Positions 8,125 to 16,831 are shown, counted from the stretch's first letter. The stretch: 43,214 bases of DNA from an uncultured Phascolarctobacterium sp. (GCA_949288065.1 CASEIL010000020.1:1-43214); one strand, 5' to 3'. A program made the numbers and translations. The notes: generated by a model not told the origin, from the sequence alone.

Positions 8125-8763
8125 GTGAAGAAATTATTAGGGTTATTATTAATTTTATTATTTTCATTGTCATTATTAGGGTGCAGTAGTGTGAAAGATA
8201 CGGTATATACGACTGCTAATAAAGATAAAGTTGTTGCAGATATTAGTAAAAGTAATTTAACCAAAGAAGAAAAAGAGCTTTTTGCTAAAGCATTAGATGA
8301 TACTACTGGAAAATATGAAGGTAAAACTGTTAATGATATTATTAATGACCAAAAAAAGATTATTGAAGAACGTAAAAGATTAGAAAAAGAAATGAAAAAT
8401 ATGCTTGTTGTGTCTTTTGGTAATAAAGGACAAATTTATAAAGATACGAGCAGATGGATTTTTAGTAATTATGTTACTTTTGATATGGTTGTAACTAATA
8501 ATTCTCAAAAAGATATTTTAGCATTTAAAGGTTTTACTAATGTAGATGATATTTTTGGTGATAAATTGAAAAAAATTGGATATAGAGATGATGAAGGCAT
8601 AAAAGCAGGTGAAACTAAAACAATACCTTTACAATATGAATGTAATGAATTTATGAAAGAAGATATGAAATTTTTTGATACTTCTTTTGATAAATTGAAA
8701 ATAACGTGGGAAACAACGGCAATAGTTTTTGCTGATGGTACAAAAATTGGTGAGGTAAAATAG
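8125..8763 (+). CDS. Lipoprotein of unknown function, element cargo
   Basis: 212 aa from the GTG at 8125 (GGAGAG 8 bp upstream). It has a lipoprotein signal peptide of about 20 residues with the lipobox SLLGC, so Cys is lipidated after cleavage. A lysine/glutamate-rich helical stretch (about 55-95, KKIIEERKRLEKEMKNM) precedes an immunoglobulin-like beta region (VTFDMVVTNNSQKDILAFKG), which resembles domains of periplasmic lipoproteins that follow 'conserved structured' proteins of unknown role. First gene of the exported cluster; the next gene starts 14 bp later. Confidence 0.75.
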   Translation: MKKLLGLLLILLFSLSLLGCSSVKDTVYTTANKDKVVADISKSNLTKEEKELFAKALDDTTGKYEGKTVNDIINDQKKIIEERKRLEKEMKNMLVVSFGNKGQIYKDTSRWIFSNYVTFDMVVTNNSQKDILAFKGFTNVDDIFGDKLKKIGYRDDEGIKAGETKTIPLQYECNEFMKEDMKFFDTSFDKLKITWETTAIVFADGTKIGEVK

Positions 8764-8777
8764 TCAGGAGTAATTTT

Positions 8778-9653
8778 ATGATTAAGTTATTAATAACAAC
8801 TTTTTTATTAATTGTTATAAATTGTTCGGTTGTTTTTGCTGAATCTAATTGGGAATGGATAGAATCTAATGATGATTATGGTAAATTTATAGACTCTAAT
8901 AGTATTGAGATTCATAGAGAGCCAATTAGTAATAGGCTGGATTATATTGAGGTTTGGGCGAAAGTAGTTTATTCGTATGAAGGTGCTGTTAATGAATGCG
9001 AGTCTTATGATTTAGATTTTTCTCCAAATGATTTAGCGTATAGTTTAATGAAATTAAAACTAAAACCTGAATATAGCGAAGTAACGAGAGAACGAATAAT
9101 ATTTTATGACAAAAATAATAAAGCATTATATACAAATAATAATAATGCGAATACGTTTGAAGTATATTATTATAGCTTTTATGCACCTTATTTATATTAT
9201 ACAGTAGATAAAATAACAGATAACCATGAGTATCAGCGATATAAATCTGATGATAGATATAAATATTTTGTGTCAACAGAACTAAATGAAAAAGAAAATT
9301 ATTTTGAATATTTAGATACTATGACAATGAGAAATCATAATGATTATTATTCAGGGTATTTTTGGCAAGTATTTCAAGATAAAAATACGAAAGAAAGAGT
9401 TGCTGTTTGGTTATCAGAATTGAAATTTGATAAGAATAAAAAAACAATAGAGTCGCAAAGAATTTACCTTCGAAACGGTGAAAATGAATATTGGAGATAC
9501 GATATACCGTTTGAATTGAGACAAAAGGAAAAAGAGGAGTGCATACCAGATAGCTTTGGTGAACAATTACGAGATAATGTAGTGGCATATTTTGATAGTA
9601 ATTTTTCATGGGCAAATAGGTATAATGAAGGTGTTTATGCAGGTAAGTTTTAA
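8778..9653 (+). CDS. Exported protein of unknown function, element cargo
   Basis: 291 aa. A signal peptide (IKLLITTFLLIVINCSVVFA) is followed by a mature protein that opens WEWIESNDDYGKFIDSNSI, a Trp/Asp pattern that loosely recalls surface-adhesin-E-like domains of Gram-negative bacteria; this is a weak resemblance. Tyrosine-rich (YYYSFYAPYLYY) with an apparent second repeat of the fold (YSGYFWQVFQDKNTKERVAVWL). It has a CAGGAG ribosome site and sits 14 bp after the lipoprotein gene. Confidence 0.7.
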   Translation: MIKLLITTFLLIVINCSVVFAESNWEWIESNDDYGKFIDSNSIEIHREPISNRLDYIEVWAKVVYSYEGAVNECESYDLDFSPNDLAYSLMKLKLKPEYSEVTRERIIFYDKNNKALYTNNNNANTFEVYYYSFYAPYLYYTVDKITDNHEYQRYKSDDRYKYFVSTELNEKENYFEYLDTMTMRNHNDYYSGYFWQVFQDKNTKERVAVWLSELKFDKNKKTIESQRIYLRNGENEYWRYDIPFELRQKEKEECIPDSFGEQLRDNVVAYFDSNFSWANRYNEGVYAGKF

Positions 9654-9655
9654 AA

Positions 9656-10198
9656 ATGAAAGTTTTTGATTTATGTTTCTGTATAGTTTTAACGATAATA
9701 CTTTCTATATCGTCCTTTGTTTATGCTAATGAAAGTGACGAGGTAATAATACCTAAAGATACTGAATTAACAGGTAAATTGATTACGCCAGTTAGCTCTA
9801 AATACAATAAGGAAGGTGATGTAATTTTATTTACGTTGGACGAGAGCTATTGGTATAAAGATATTGAAATTATTCCTGAAGGAACTACTGGAAAAGCTGT
9901 TGTTGTAAAAAGCCAAAAAGCAGGTTATTTTGGTGTCGGCGGAAGTATATTTTTTGAGCCTAAATCAATAATATTAAAAAACGGAGCAGAAATTCCGCTA
10001 ACATTTATAACAGGCAAAAATAGTAGTTGGGAAAATGACGCAAATATGGCTGTTGGCGTTATTGGTATAGGAGTATTTTCTGGTTTTTTACATGGTAGTA
10101 ATCAAAAATTTCCCGCTGGTACTAAATTTAAAATATTTGTAGCCGAAAGTATAAATTTAGGTACAGAGGAAGCAGTTAGAAAAGAATTTAATGGTTAA
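9656..10198 (+). CDS. Exported beta-rich protein of unknown function, element cargo
   Basis: 180 aa. Signal peptide of about 24 residues ending VYANE. The mature part is beta-rich (TELTGKLITPVSSKYNKEGD, then GYFGVGGSIFFEPKSIIL and ILKNGAEIPLTF), a pattern seen in small periplasmic barrel proteins, but no family is named with confidence. It starts 2 bp after the previous stop and depends on coupling, since no good ribosome site is visible. Confidence 0.68.
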   Translation: MKVFDLCFCIVLTIILSISSFVYANESDEVIIPKDTELTGKLITPVSSKYNKEGDVILFTLDESYWYKDIEIIPEGTTGKAVVVKSQKAGYFGVGGSIFFEPKSIILKNGAEIPLTFITGKNSSWENDANMAVGVIGIGVFSGFLHGSNQKFPAGTKFKIFVAESINLGTEEAVRKEFNG

Positions 10199-10212
10199 AG
10201 GAGTTTAGGAAA

Positions 10213-10950
10213 ATGAAAAAATTCTTATCTTTATTATTTACGGTTATAATGCTTAGCTTTAGTGTTGTAGCATTTGCAGGACCTCAACCAGAAGTAGCAC
10301 CAGACGAAACATTGCAAAATATAGATAAACGTCCTTTTAGTGAAAGATTAAAAGAAGCAATGAAAGAACATGAATCGGAAGAAGCAAGGGCTGCTAAACG
10401 AGCTGCCAATTTGGAAAATATGCCTAAAGTTGCAGTAATGTATATTAATAATTCTCAAACTACTTATAATGATGAGATAGACCAGTTAATGTTAAATAAT
10501 CTGGCAAAAGCTGTAGATTATGATACTTATCAATATATTGACGGTAAACCTTATATTGAAAGATTAAACAAAATCGGTATTGTAGATATTACAACGGCTG
10601 AAAGAGCGGATATTATCGACGCTTTTGAAGGTGAGGATATTGACTATGCAATTTTTGTACAGGTTGACCCGTTTATCAGAAAAGATAAAGTAACCTTCTT
10701 CACTGTTGGTAAAGAAATGACTGCAACCGTACCGTTTAAAATTATTGATGTAAAAAATAATAGATATATCTACAACGGCAAGTTTACTGAAATCGCTAAA
10801 GATAGCTCTATGATTGGTGGTATTGGTAATAAATCTGTTTCTCTCGAAGCTATTGAAAAAGTAAACGAAAAAGTATTATCTATTATTGATGTTCGTTTGC
10901 CGAAAACAAAAGCTACGGTTAATCAATCCGCCACTCAACCAGTAAAATAA
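10213..10950 (+). CDS. Exported protein, paralogue of the next gene, element cargo
   Basis: 245 aa. Signal peptide (KKFLSLLFTVIMLSFSVVAFAG) then a charged linker (about 40-70) and a globular domain beginning MPKVAVMYINNSQTTYNDEI. It shares its plan with the next protein: a VAVMYINN/VLLIINN strand, DYAIFVQVD versus DYLVYAELK, and FKIIDVKNNRYIYNGKF versus IRIIDIKNKQELYSSEY. The fold looks like the N-terminal alpha/beta domains of periplasmic CsgG/TolB-N-type proteins, but this is only a guess. GGAG ribosome site; 14 bp after the previous gene. Confidence 0.7.
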   Translation: MKKFLSLLFTVIMLSFSVVAFAGPQPEVAPDETLQNIDKRPFSERLKEAMKEHESEEARAAKRAANLENMPKVAVMYINNSQTTYNDEIDQLMLNNLAKAVDYDTYQYIDGKPYIERLNKIGIVDITTAERADIIDAFEGEDIDYAIFVQVDPFIRKDKVTFFTVGKEMTATVPFKIIDVKNNRYIYNGKFTEIAKDSSMIGGIGNKSVSLEAIEKVNEKVLSIIDVRLPKTKATVNQSATQPVK

Positions 10951-10956
10951 TAAAAA

Positions 10957-11538
10957 ATGAAACTATTTCATAAACTGGCTGTATTAGTTGCTCTATCAAT
11001 AATTTTTACATTGGGCTGTAGTACTGTTTTTGCTAATGCTTCAGCTTCAAATACAAGGCAAAAAAGCCAAGTGTTATTGATAATAAATAACATTGCTAAT
11101 AGTAAACATGATAAAGCACTTAATCAGCTAATGCACGAAAAATTGCAAGCAAAGCTTGATGTAATTTATCGGCAGGAAGATAGTACACCGTATTTAAAAA
11201 ATTTTGTTGGACAGGAAATTTCTGTACTTCCTATAGATGAGCTTTTACAAAAAGTGTCTGATTCAAAATCTGATTATTTGGTATATGCGGAACTAAAGAA
11301 AATAGATAAAGATACTAATTTTAATCTGATTTATCATGGCAAAGAAGTAAATATAACTTTTTGTATAAGAATTATTGATATAAAAAATAAACAAGAGTTG
11401 TATTCTTCCGAATATTCTTTAGGTGCTAAGGACAGTACAGATTACTTTTTTGTAGGCAGTAGTTCTGTTGCTAAAAAAGCTTTGGAAAAGGTGTTATTTA
11501 GAGCTGGTGAAGCTATTTCTACATATTTGCCATTATAG
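10957..11538 (+). CDS. Exported protein, diverged paralogue of the preceding gene
   Basis: 193 aa. The N-terminal signal sequence contains FTLGCSTVFANA; LGC could be a lipobox, or cleavage could follow the later AxA, so lipidation is uncertain. It aligns with the preceding protein over the same strands and ends with the same SVxKKALEK/SLEAIEKVN helix. A tandem duplication followed by divergence is the simple explanation. It starts 6 bp after the previous stop and is followed by a terminator. Confidence 0.7.
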   Translation: MKLFHKLAVLVALSIIFTLGCSTVFANASASNTRQKSQVLLIINNIANSKHDKALNQLMHEKLQAKLDVIYRQEDSTPYLKNFVGQEISVLPIDELLQKVSDSKSDYLVYAELKKIDKDTNFNLIYHGKEVNITFCIRIIDIKNKQELYSSEYSLGAKDSTDYFFVGSSSVAKKALEKVLFRAGEAISTYLPL

Positions 11539-11549
11539 TTTATTTAATT

Positions 11550-11575
11550 AGCCGTTCATTAGAGCGGCTTTTATT
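11550..11575 (+). terminator. Terminator of the exported-protein operon
   Basis: AGCCGTTC (11550-11557) pairs with GAGCGGCT (11562-11569), one G-T pair, loop ATTA, then TTTATTTT. It lies between the fifth and sixth exported-protein genes. Confidence 0.8.
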
Positions 11576-11599
11576 TTAATAAGCTAAGGAGATGATTTT

Positions 11600-12106
11600 A
11601 TGAGAAAATTATTGTTAGCTGTTATACTGGTTTTATCTGTTTGCGGTACGGAGTTTGCCAACGAACAAGCGATTGTTGATAGCTTTAAGTCGTTAGTTGT
11701 TCCGAAAATTACTCCGATAGAACAAACCTATCAAGGCACAAAACCAGTAATTACAGAACATAAAAATAAGCAAGGATTACCTTCTTACTACACAAAGCAG
11801 GAAGAAGTTTTTGAGTATGAAATTGACGTTCAAAAAACTGATAGTTTAATGAAACCTTATCGGGGGATAGTTAAACTTGCCAGAATTGTATATAGCTATG
11901 GCAACCATTTTTCTTACGAAAGTGCGCAGTTTGCTTCTGGCGGGTTAGTAGATTATTCTTGGCGAACTACTATTTTTTATGATTATGAAAATGGTACGTG
12001 GAAGCCTGATTTTTACGAATACCAAGGGATTGGTGGGGTAAGGTTTAGTGAAAAAGGCGATAACATATACAATAGCTTTAAGTTTAATGAGAGTTATTTA
12101 GATTAA
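11600..12106 (+). CDS. Exported protein of unknown function, element cargo
   Basis: 168 aa. Signal peptide (RKLLLAVILVLSVCGTEFA) with a Cys at about residue 15 that does not make a standard lipobox. The mature part is beta-rich and aromatic (FEYEIDVQKTDSLMKPYRG, YGNHFSYESAQFASGGLVDY). A good AAGGAG ribosome site lies upstream; no separate promoter is obvious in the 61-bp gap, so read-through of the 11550 terminator may feed it. It ends the exported cluster and has its own terminator. Confidence 0.7.
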   Translation: MRKLLLAVILVLSVCGTEFANEQAIVDSFKSLVVPKITPIEQTYQGTKPVITEHKNKQGLPSYYTKQEEVFEYEIDVQKTDSLMKPYRGIVKLARIVYSYGNHFSYESAQFASGGLVDYSWRTTIFYDYENGTWKPDFYEYQGIGGVRFSEKGDNIYNSFKFNESYLD

Positions 12107-12124
12107 AAATAACAAACCACAACG

Positions 12125-12149
12125 GACGCTCGAAAGAGCGTCTTTTTTA
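12125..12149 (+). terminator. Terminator with GNRA loop
   Basis: GACGCTC (12125-12131), loop GAAA, GAGCGTC (12136-12142), then TTTTTT. It closes the exported-protein gene at 11600-12106. The next about 180 bp up to the promoter at 12330 hold nothing recognisable. Confidence 0.88.
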
Positions 12150-12329
12150 TTGGAAAGCGTTATTGATGAGCTAAAAAGTTTAACAAAAAACGGAAATATT
12201 ACTTGTATAAAGTAGTAAAATTTACATAAATTTGCGTATGATTTAAATAGAAAACAGAAAAGCCGCATTACAGTAATAATCGGACATTTTCAAAAAAACG
12301 ATAAAGTGTAAAATTTTGCAAAAAAAGTA

Positions 12330-12358
12330 TTGACAAATCGAACTAAAAGTACTATAAT
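12330..12358 (+). promoter_or_regulatory. Consensus promoter of the replication-like module
   Basis: Perfect sigma-70 type: TTGACA, 17-bp spacer, TATAAT. Start of transcription near 12365, directly before the structured leader. Confidence 0.88.
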
Positions 12359-12364
12359 ATAAAC

Positions 12365-12557
12365 AACAATATGGAGGAAAGGGGTGAGTTCCTATTATCC
12401 TGAGTGCTATTTTGATGGTTAGCAGTGAGAAATTGTTGTGAACGGGTTCGCTAATGTCTAATTGAAATAGTATGAAGGAACTGCTTTAAAGACAAAAAGC
12501 TTTTTAGTATTAGGAAAACTCTCCAATAAATAATGGAGGGTTATTTTATTATTTTAA
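12365..12557 (+). ncRNA. Structured leader RNA, copy 1 of a 45-nt motif, with terminator-like hairpin
   Basis: The RNA would fold as nested stems: AGTTCCT (12387-12393) with AGGAACT (12476-12482), then TGCTATTTT (12405-12413) with GAAATAGTA (12464-12472), and an apical 45-nt core 12417-12461 (GGTTAGC at its 5' end, GCTAATGTCTAA at its 3' end). It ends in a hairpin CTCTCCA/TGGAGGG (12519-12540) plus a U-rich tail, just before the 12565-13065 gene. The layout of folded domain, then terminator, then gene resembles a riboswitch or attenuator. It could also be a free-standing small RNA or a copy-number control RNA. The family is not recognised. Confidence 0.65.
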
Positions 12558-12564
12558 ATTTAAA

Positions 12565-13065
12565 GTGAGGTTGATTTTTATAGTTCAATTTAGCACATAC
12601 GATGATATAAAAAATATTATCGATAAAGCATTGCCGAGGGTTATTTATTTACCCTTGTATATAGCAAGACGTGTAGGACATGAGGTTTATATTAATCTAT
12701 TTCCGCATGAGCGCTTTCAGTGTCAGAGGCGCTTAATAAATGACGAACAAGTTAGCAGATTGCCGATTGATGAATATGATTTTTTATTATCATTAATCTC
12801 ATTAGCAAAAGAAAAAGAAAGCTACATAAAACTCCGTGGCAAATATTTAGCCATGGACGATATTATAAAAGAGTACCGCTATATGGGTTATACAAAAACC
12901 AAGGTAACTCGCTATATGGAAAAGCTTATTAAAGATGGTTACATTGAAGAAGTTTTTGACGGAGAACAGATTAAATATAAATTCACGGATAAAGCTATTT
13001 TACCAGAACGTCCAGAGTTAAAATTTAAGGTATTTTCAACAAATTTAGAGGGTTTGCAATGTTGA
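12565..13065 (+). CDS. Winged-helix replication-module protein, unknown
   Basis: Up to 166 aa. The C-terminal half (about 95-145, MDDIIKEYRYMGYTKTKVTR then YMEKLIKDGYIEE) has the recognition helix and wing of a winged helix-turn-helix. The N-terminal half is unrecognised. The GTG at 12565 has no ribosome site before it; GTGAGG at 12565-12570 is instead 9 bp upstream of an ATA codon at 12580, which would give a 161-aa protein. The gene is fed by the 12330 promoter through a structured leader and overlaps the next gene by 7 bp. Replication initiator or its regulator are both possible. Confidence 0.6.
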   Translation: MRLIFIVQFSTYDDIKNIIDKALPRVIYLPLYIARRVGHEVYINLFPHERFQCQRRLINDEQVSRLPIDEYDFLLSLISLAKEKESYIKLRGKYLAMDDIIKEYRYMGYTKTKVTRYMEKLIKDGYIEEVFDGEQIKYKFTDKAILPERPELKFKVFSTNLEGLQC

Positions 13066-13337
13066 AGTTTGCAACGGGGAATAAGTATACGTTAAAAGCG
13101 TTACTAAAACTTGTCGATGATGATGGTGAAAGAGTTTTAACTATTGCTGACTACCAAGAGAATTTTGGTGACTGTTCAAGACGGCAAGCATATAGAATTA
13201 TAAACGGTGAAGCTACAATTTTCACTAATGAAATTTCACGACTTGCAAGATGGATTAGAGAACGAGGAATAGAAGATTTTACGGTTGATAATATAGACTG
13301 TACAGGGTTGAGAACGGTTTACCACTCATATACTTGA
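13059..13337 (+). CDS. Small helix-turn-helix protein
   Basis: 92 aa. The stretch YQENFGDCSRRQAYRIINGE then TNEISRLARWIRERGI looks like a lambda-repressor/Cro-type helix-turn-helix. GAGGG lies 6 bp upstream and the ATG overlaps the end of the preceding gene, so the two are translationally coupled. It is probably a regulator of the replication-like module. Confidence 0.6.
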   Translation: MLKFATGNKYTLKALLKLVDDDGERVLTIADYQENFGDCSRRQAYRIINGEATIFTNEISRLARWIRERGIEDFTVDNIDCTGLRTVYHSYT

Positions 13338-13431
13338 CCGTACAGCTTATGTTGTTGTGTATCTGATTTACCACAGTTACTGCCCAAAAACGCCTATAAG
13401 CGAAATTAGAAAGAATTAATAAGCGAAAATT

Positions 13432-13484
13432 TGTGACATAAAAATACAGGTATATAAACATATAGACAGGTACATTATGTCACA
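13432..13484. repeat. 10-bp perfect dyad enclosing two ACAGGTA repeats
   Basis: TGTGACATAA (13432-13441) is repeated inverted as TTATGTCACA (13475-13484). Inside are two direct ACAGGTA copies (13446-13452 and 13466-13472), 20 bp apart, and a TATAT/ATATA inner stem. CTTTTT follows, so it could act as a terminator for the helix-turn-helix genes. The dyad-plus-repeat pattern also fits an operator or replication origin. It lies in the 368-bp gap between the helix-turn-helix gene and the helicase. Confidence 0.5.
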
Positions 13485-13567
13485 CTTTTTGCTCTTTTAT
13501 CTTGCCATGCTTGTAGAGCCAGTTACAAAGCGGGTTTTCAGGCACGAAATTTAATGATGAAAATAAA

Positions 13568-13664
13568 ATAAAGTAGTATTTATAGTTGTGTGGTTAGCAG
13601 TGAGAAATTATTGTAAACGGGTTCGCTAATGTCTAACGCAAATATAAATTTGCTTTATAGTACA
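13568..13664 (+). ncRNA. Structured leader RNA, copy 2 of the 45-nt motif
   Basis: The core at 13592-13636 matches the core at 12417-12461 in 43 of 45 positions. The supporting stems have different sequences but keep the same order: ATAAAG (13568-13573) with CTTTAT (13653-13658) and ATTTATA (13578-13584) with TATAAAT (13643-13649). TTTTTT follows the outer stem at 13666-13671. It precedes the helicase gene by about 40 bp. No clear promoter is seen immediately before it. Confidence 0.65.
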
Positions 13665-13705
13665 GTTTTTTATGTTGATATTTACTTTGTTTATTAAAAA
13701 TTTAT

Positions 13706-15046
13706 ATGAAGGGAGTTTTATTTATAGCTGTTTTTAAACTGGTGGATTCACCAATGGGGAGCGGGAAAACAACTGCTGCAATAAATTATATTAATTCTAT
13801 GGAGAAATATTATAGTCAAGATAGCAATAATAGAGTAATAGTTTGTGTTCCGTACATAGAACAAATAGAAAGATGGTGCAAAAATACAAAACTTAAATCT
13901 CCAAAGAAAGGCATAAAACTTGACCAGTTAAAAAAGTTTATTGCAAACGGGGAAAACATCGTAATTAGTCACGCTTTGTTTAATATGTTTGACAAAGAAA
14001 TAATCGAATTATTAACACACGGTAAATATAAATATGATTTATTTCACGATGAACAACCACAATTATTCCGAGGTGTAATTGGTGGTGATAGGAGCGGAGA
14101 TTTTAATGACTCTATATTAGATAATCTCGGACAGTTTGATTTGTTAAATTTAATTAATTCTGGTATTTTAGTTAAGGAGCAAGATAAATTTATCTGGAAT
14201 GAACAAAGTTTATATAATAGCGAAAAGAAAGGTGTATTTAATCCGTTAAAAAGCATGTGTTCTGTTGTAGATTTATATTATTATGGAACGAACAAATTTG
14301 ATAAATCTTGTCCAGCATGTTTGATTTTATTCACAAAGCCAGAAATTTTTAACGCGTTTAATAATGTGTGGATTTTAAGTTATATGTTAAAAAATAGTAT
14401 TGTTGATTGTTATTTCACATTATACAGCATATCTGATTTTGAATATTATCATATTGAAGATTATCAATTTAAAGAGGGATATAAGTTTGAATATCCGAAA
14501 GGGTTGAATAGAATATTATTACATCAGGGTAAATATAATTTGGACTATGGTTTTTCTAAAAATTGGTATTATCAAAATGGTAAAGATGAGGTGTTACATG
14601 ATATAGGAAAATGTTGCTATAATTATTTACGGTTTGCTTTTGGTAAAAGCTCGTGGAAAAGTAGTGATTATATATGGACAACTTTTTCAGGTTATGAAGT
14701 TGGTATTGCTAAAGGAAATAAAAATTTTTCAAAAACCAGATTTGTTCCATGTAATACAAAGGCAACCAATGAATACAAAGGCGCAACTGCGGCAATTTAT
14801 TTATGTAACCGTTATCCTAATGTAATGTTGCAAGGTTTCTTTAATGCAAAGGGCATAAATTTTGACGAGAAGTTATTTGCTTTATCAGAACTACTACAAT
14901 TTATTTTTAGAACGAATATACGAGAAGTTGAAAGCGAGAAATTGATTAATGTATTAGTGCCTAATAAACGTATGCGTGAGTTGTTTGCTGACTGGCTTAA
15001 ATCGGGCAAAGATGAACAATATTTAGCAGAAAAAAATGCTGCCTAA
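13706..15046 (+). CDS. SF2-type helicase/ATPase, probable replication protein of the element
   Basis: 446 aa. Walker A reads SPMGSGKTT (residues 15-23); the Walker B region DLFHDEQPQL (about 111-120) carries a DEAQ-like DEQ; a motif-VI-like QFIFRTNIR lies near 398-406 with its arginines. The middle of the protein is aromatic-rich and unrecognised. The P-x-G-S-G-K-T form is common in origin-binding helicases of small replicons, which fits a replication role. The ATG at 13706 has no ribosome site; GGGAG at 13711-13715 is 8 bp upstream of an in-frame ATA (13724), which would begin the protein with AVFKLVDSPMGSGKTT. Confidence 0.72.
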   Translation: MKGVLFIAVFKLVDSPMGSGKTTAAINYINSMEKYYSQDSNNRVIVCVPYIEQIERWCKNTKLKSPKKGIKLDQLKKFIANGENIVISHALFNMFDKEIIELLTHGKYKYDLFHDEQPQLFRGVIGGDRSGDFNDSILDNLGQFDLLNLINSGILVKEQDKFIWNEQSLYNSEKKGVFNPLKSMCSVVDLYYYGTNKFDKSCPACLILFTKPEIFNAFNNVWILSYMLKNSIVDCYFTLYSISDFEYYHIEDYQFKEGYKFEYPKGLNRILLHQGKYNLDYGFSKNWYYQNGKDEVLHDIGKCCYNYLRFAFGKSSWKSSDYIWTTFSGYEVGIAKGNKNFSKTRFVPCNTKATNEYKGATAAIYLCNRYPNVMLQGFFNAKGINFDEKLFALSELLQFIFRTNIREVESEKLINVLVPNKRMRELFADWLKSGKDEQYLAEKNAA

Positions 15047-15275
15047 TTCGTTCATTTTCGCAACTGTGTCTGAGGAATATCACTAACGCTTTTTCCTCAA
15101 AATTAAAGAAACGCTTAGTATTTATGCGGTATTTGAGGCTTATCCCTTAAAAGAATATATATAGTAGGAATATACGTTATCGTATTTACATAAATCCTAA
15201 GCCGATTATTATAACGTACTACCTTTGATATCATACTAACCTTACTATAAATTTAATACACTAACTTATGTGTAT

Positions 15276-15311
15276 GTACTACTGGATTGTCTCGGTAGTA
15301 CTTTTTCTTTT
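15276..15311 (+). terminator. Terminator after the helicase region
   Basis: GTACTACTG (15276-15284) pairs with CGGTAGTAC (15293-15301), one G-T pair, 8-nt loop, followed by TTTTTCTTTT. It would stop transcripts coming through the helicase gene. Confidence 0.75.
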
Positions 15312-15361
15312 ACAACCTAAAGCACATTATGTTCGAGAGATTTATCTGAAGAACATAGCGA

Positions 15362-15460
15362 TTACCAGAGTGTCACGTCATTAATTATTTATGTTGATTT
15401 GAACGCAGACTTATTAACCTGAATTTTCTTGGTAATAAAACTACATGACACGAATGGTAA
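15362..15460 (+). other. Long-range stem in the non-coding region
   Basis: TTACCA-GA-GTGTCA (15362-15375) pairs with TGACAC-GAA-TGGTAA (15446-15460): two six-pair helices round a small internal loop, closing about 70 nt. Confidence 0.55.
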
Positions 15461-15590
15461 GCGCAATAATATAGTTCTCGTTTGGCTGTTCACTTAGTAT
15501 GTCGGTGATTTAACCAGTGTTGTGTTACGCTAAACTTTCTCGGTTAATAATTCTGCGATTTACTTGGTGAAAATGCCGCTCCACTCTGGA

Positions 15591-15660
15591 AACTTCTACC
15601 AATAGCCTCGTCAGATATGCTTGCGGTTTCCCGTTATGCTTCCTCGGCTCTTGGAAAGTT
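15591..15660 (+). other. Long-range stem in the non-coding region
   Basis: AACTT, CCAA and GCC (15591-15607) pair in register with GGC, TTGG and AAGTT (15646-15660), 12 pairs with small internal loops. Confidence 0.5.
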
Positions 15661-15844
15661 TGTATTCTGCGTCTGGTTGCTACTCTGTGGGTGTATACGC
15701 TAATACTATTATACCGTGGTAATGGGATATCTTCTTGATGGTATATAGACGTTCAAGGTTTTCGCGTTTGTTATAACAAGGCTTCGAACGAGCATACGCT
15801 GGCTTGCATGTTCCCGTTCATATACATTTCGGCGGTTCAAGAAT

Positions 15845-15902
15845 CTACCAATATCCCTCGATACAATTAAGCTCCGTGATTTATCCTCGGTATACTTGGT
15901 AG
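15845..15902 (+). other. Hairpin in the non-coding region
   Basis: CTACCAA (15845-15851) pairs perfectly with TTGGTAG (15896-15902). A second hairpin CAGTTT/AAACTG (15907-15912 with 15961-15966) starts four bases later. Confidence 0.5.
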
Positions 15903-16831
15903 CTTACAGTTTGCGGTACTACAACAACCACGATACAGCTATTTACTTTCTTGGTATACAAAACTGAACGCGTTACACTTATAAGAGCTAACTTCTACGC
16001 CACTAAACCCATACATTCCCTCGGTCTACTATTCCTCGGTTATTATACTGCATTTCCGTTTTGCTCATTCATGATATTACATACATCGCGTTATTTTTCG
16101 TTCAACGATTTCACGAATTATAGCGTAAATTGCATAATGGTTTGAGTTATTACACGCCATGTTATCTTTGCGAACTTGGTAAAAATTTACAGAACGGTTT
16201 GGTCTATCAAGTTAATACATGCGTCTAATTTTCCTTGCCATATACTCGTTAAAAGGGTTGGTTGGTATATGTAGATTAGCATTTATATTGAATTGATTTG
16301 TTGTAGCTTTATACGATACCTTGTTTGTTACATATCGGCAATGCGTTTTTATGTTTAGTCGCAAGGTATATGAGTGTTCTGACACGTTAAGCAATATTGT
16401 TACGAAGTTAGTGTTTAATAACGATTTTGTGAAATAGATGTATAACTTTAACGATTTTTTAACGATAAATATATTTGCATAAGTTAATAGAGTGTGCGTA
16501 TTGCTTAATATTCTTTGGTACATTACAGAAGCGAAAAGGCTGTAAACCTGCATAAATACTGGCTTCGTGGTATATTACACGGTAAATATTTAAAACAAAA
16601 CGTGTTTCGCTCAATGCCAACGATTACCGAAAATAAGCACAAAACGCTCAAACCTCGCTTGTGGTCTACGTTTACGGGCTTAACTATGGTGTAACATTTG
16701 CGTTAAAATCACCTATTTCGTTTAAGAAGTGTAAAGGTTTAGAGGGAGTACAACGTGCTGAACGGTGAGAATGAATTCCGCTGATTGGTACACCTTGCCT
16801 TGTGGCGTACTATATGGCGGTGAGATATTGT

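Noticed and set aside
12365..13700. Retron, IscB/HEARO or group II intron RNA
   Set aside because: No reverse transcriptase, IscB/TnpB or domain-V-like sequence lies in the element.
16212..16553. 113-codon open frame on the minus strand in the non-coding region
   Set aside because: No ribosome site and a composition like random AT-rich DNA; it runs through the hairpin-rich region without any domain pattern.
16741..16800. TGAACGGTGAG resembles part of the RNase P CR motif GUGAAACGGUGAGG, suggesting the missing middle of rnpB encoded separately
   Set aside because: The match is short and the surrounding helices and other conserved blocks of the specificity domain are absent, so a split RNase P RNA is not supported.
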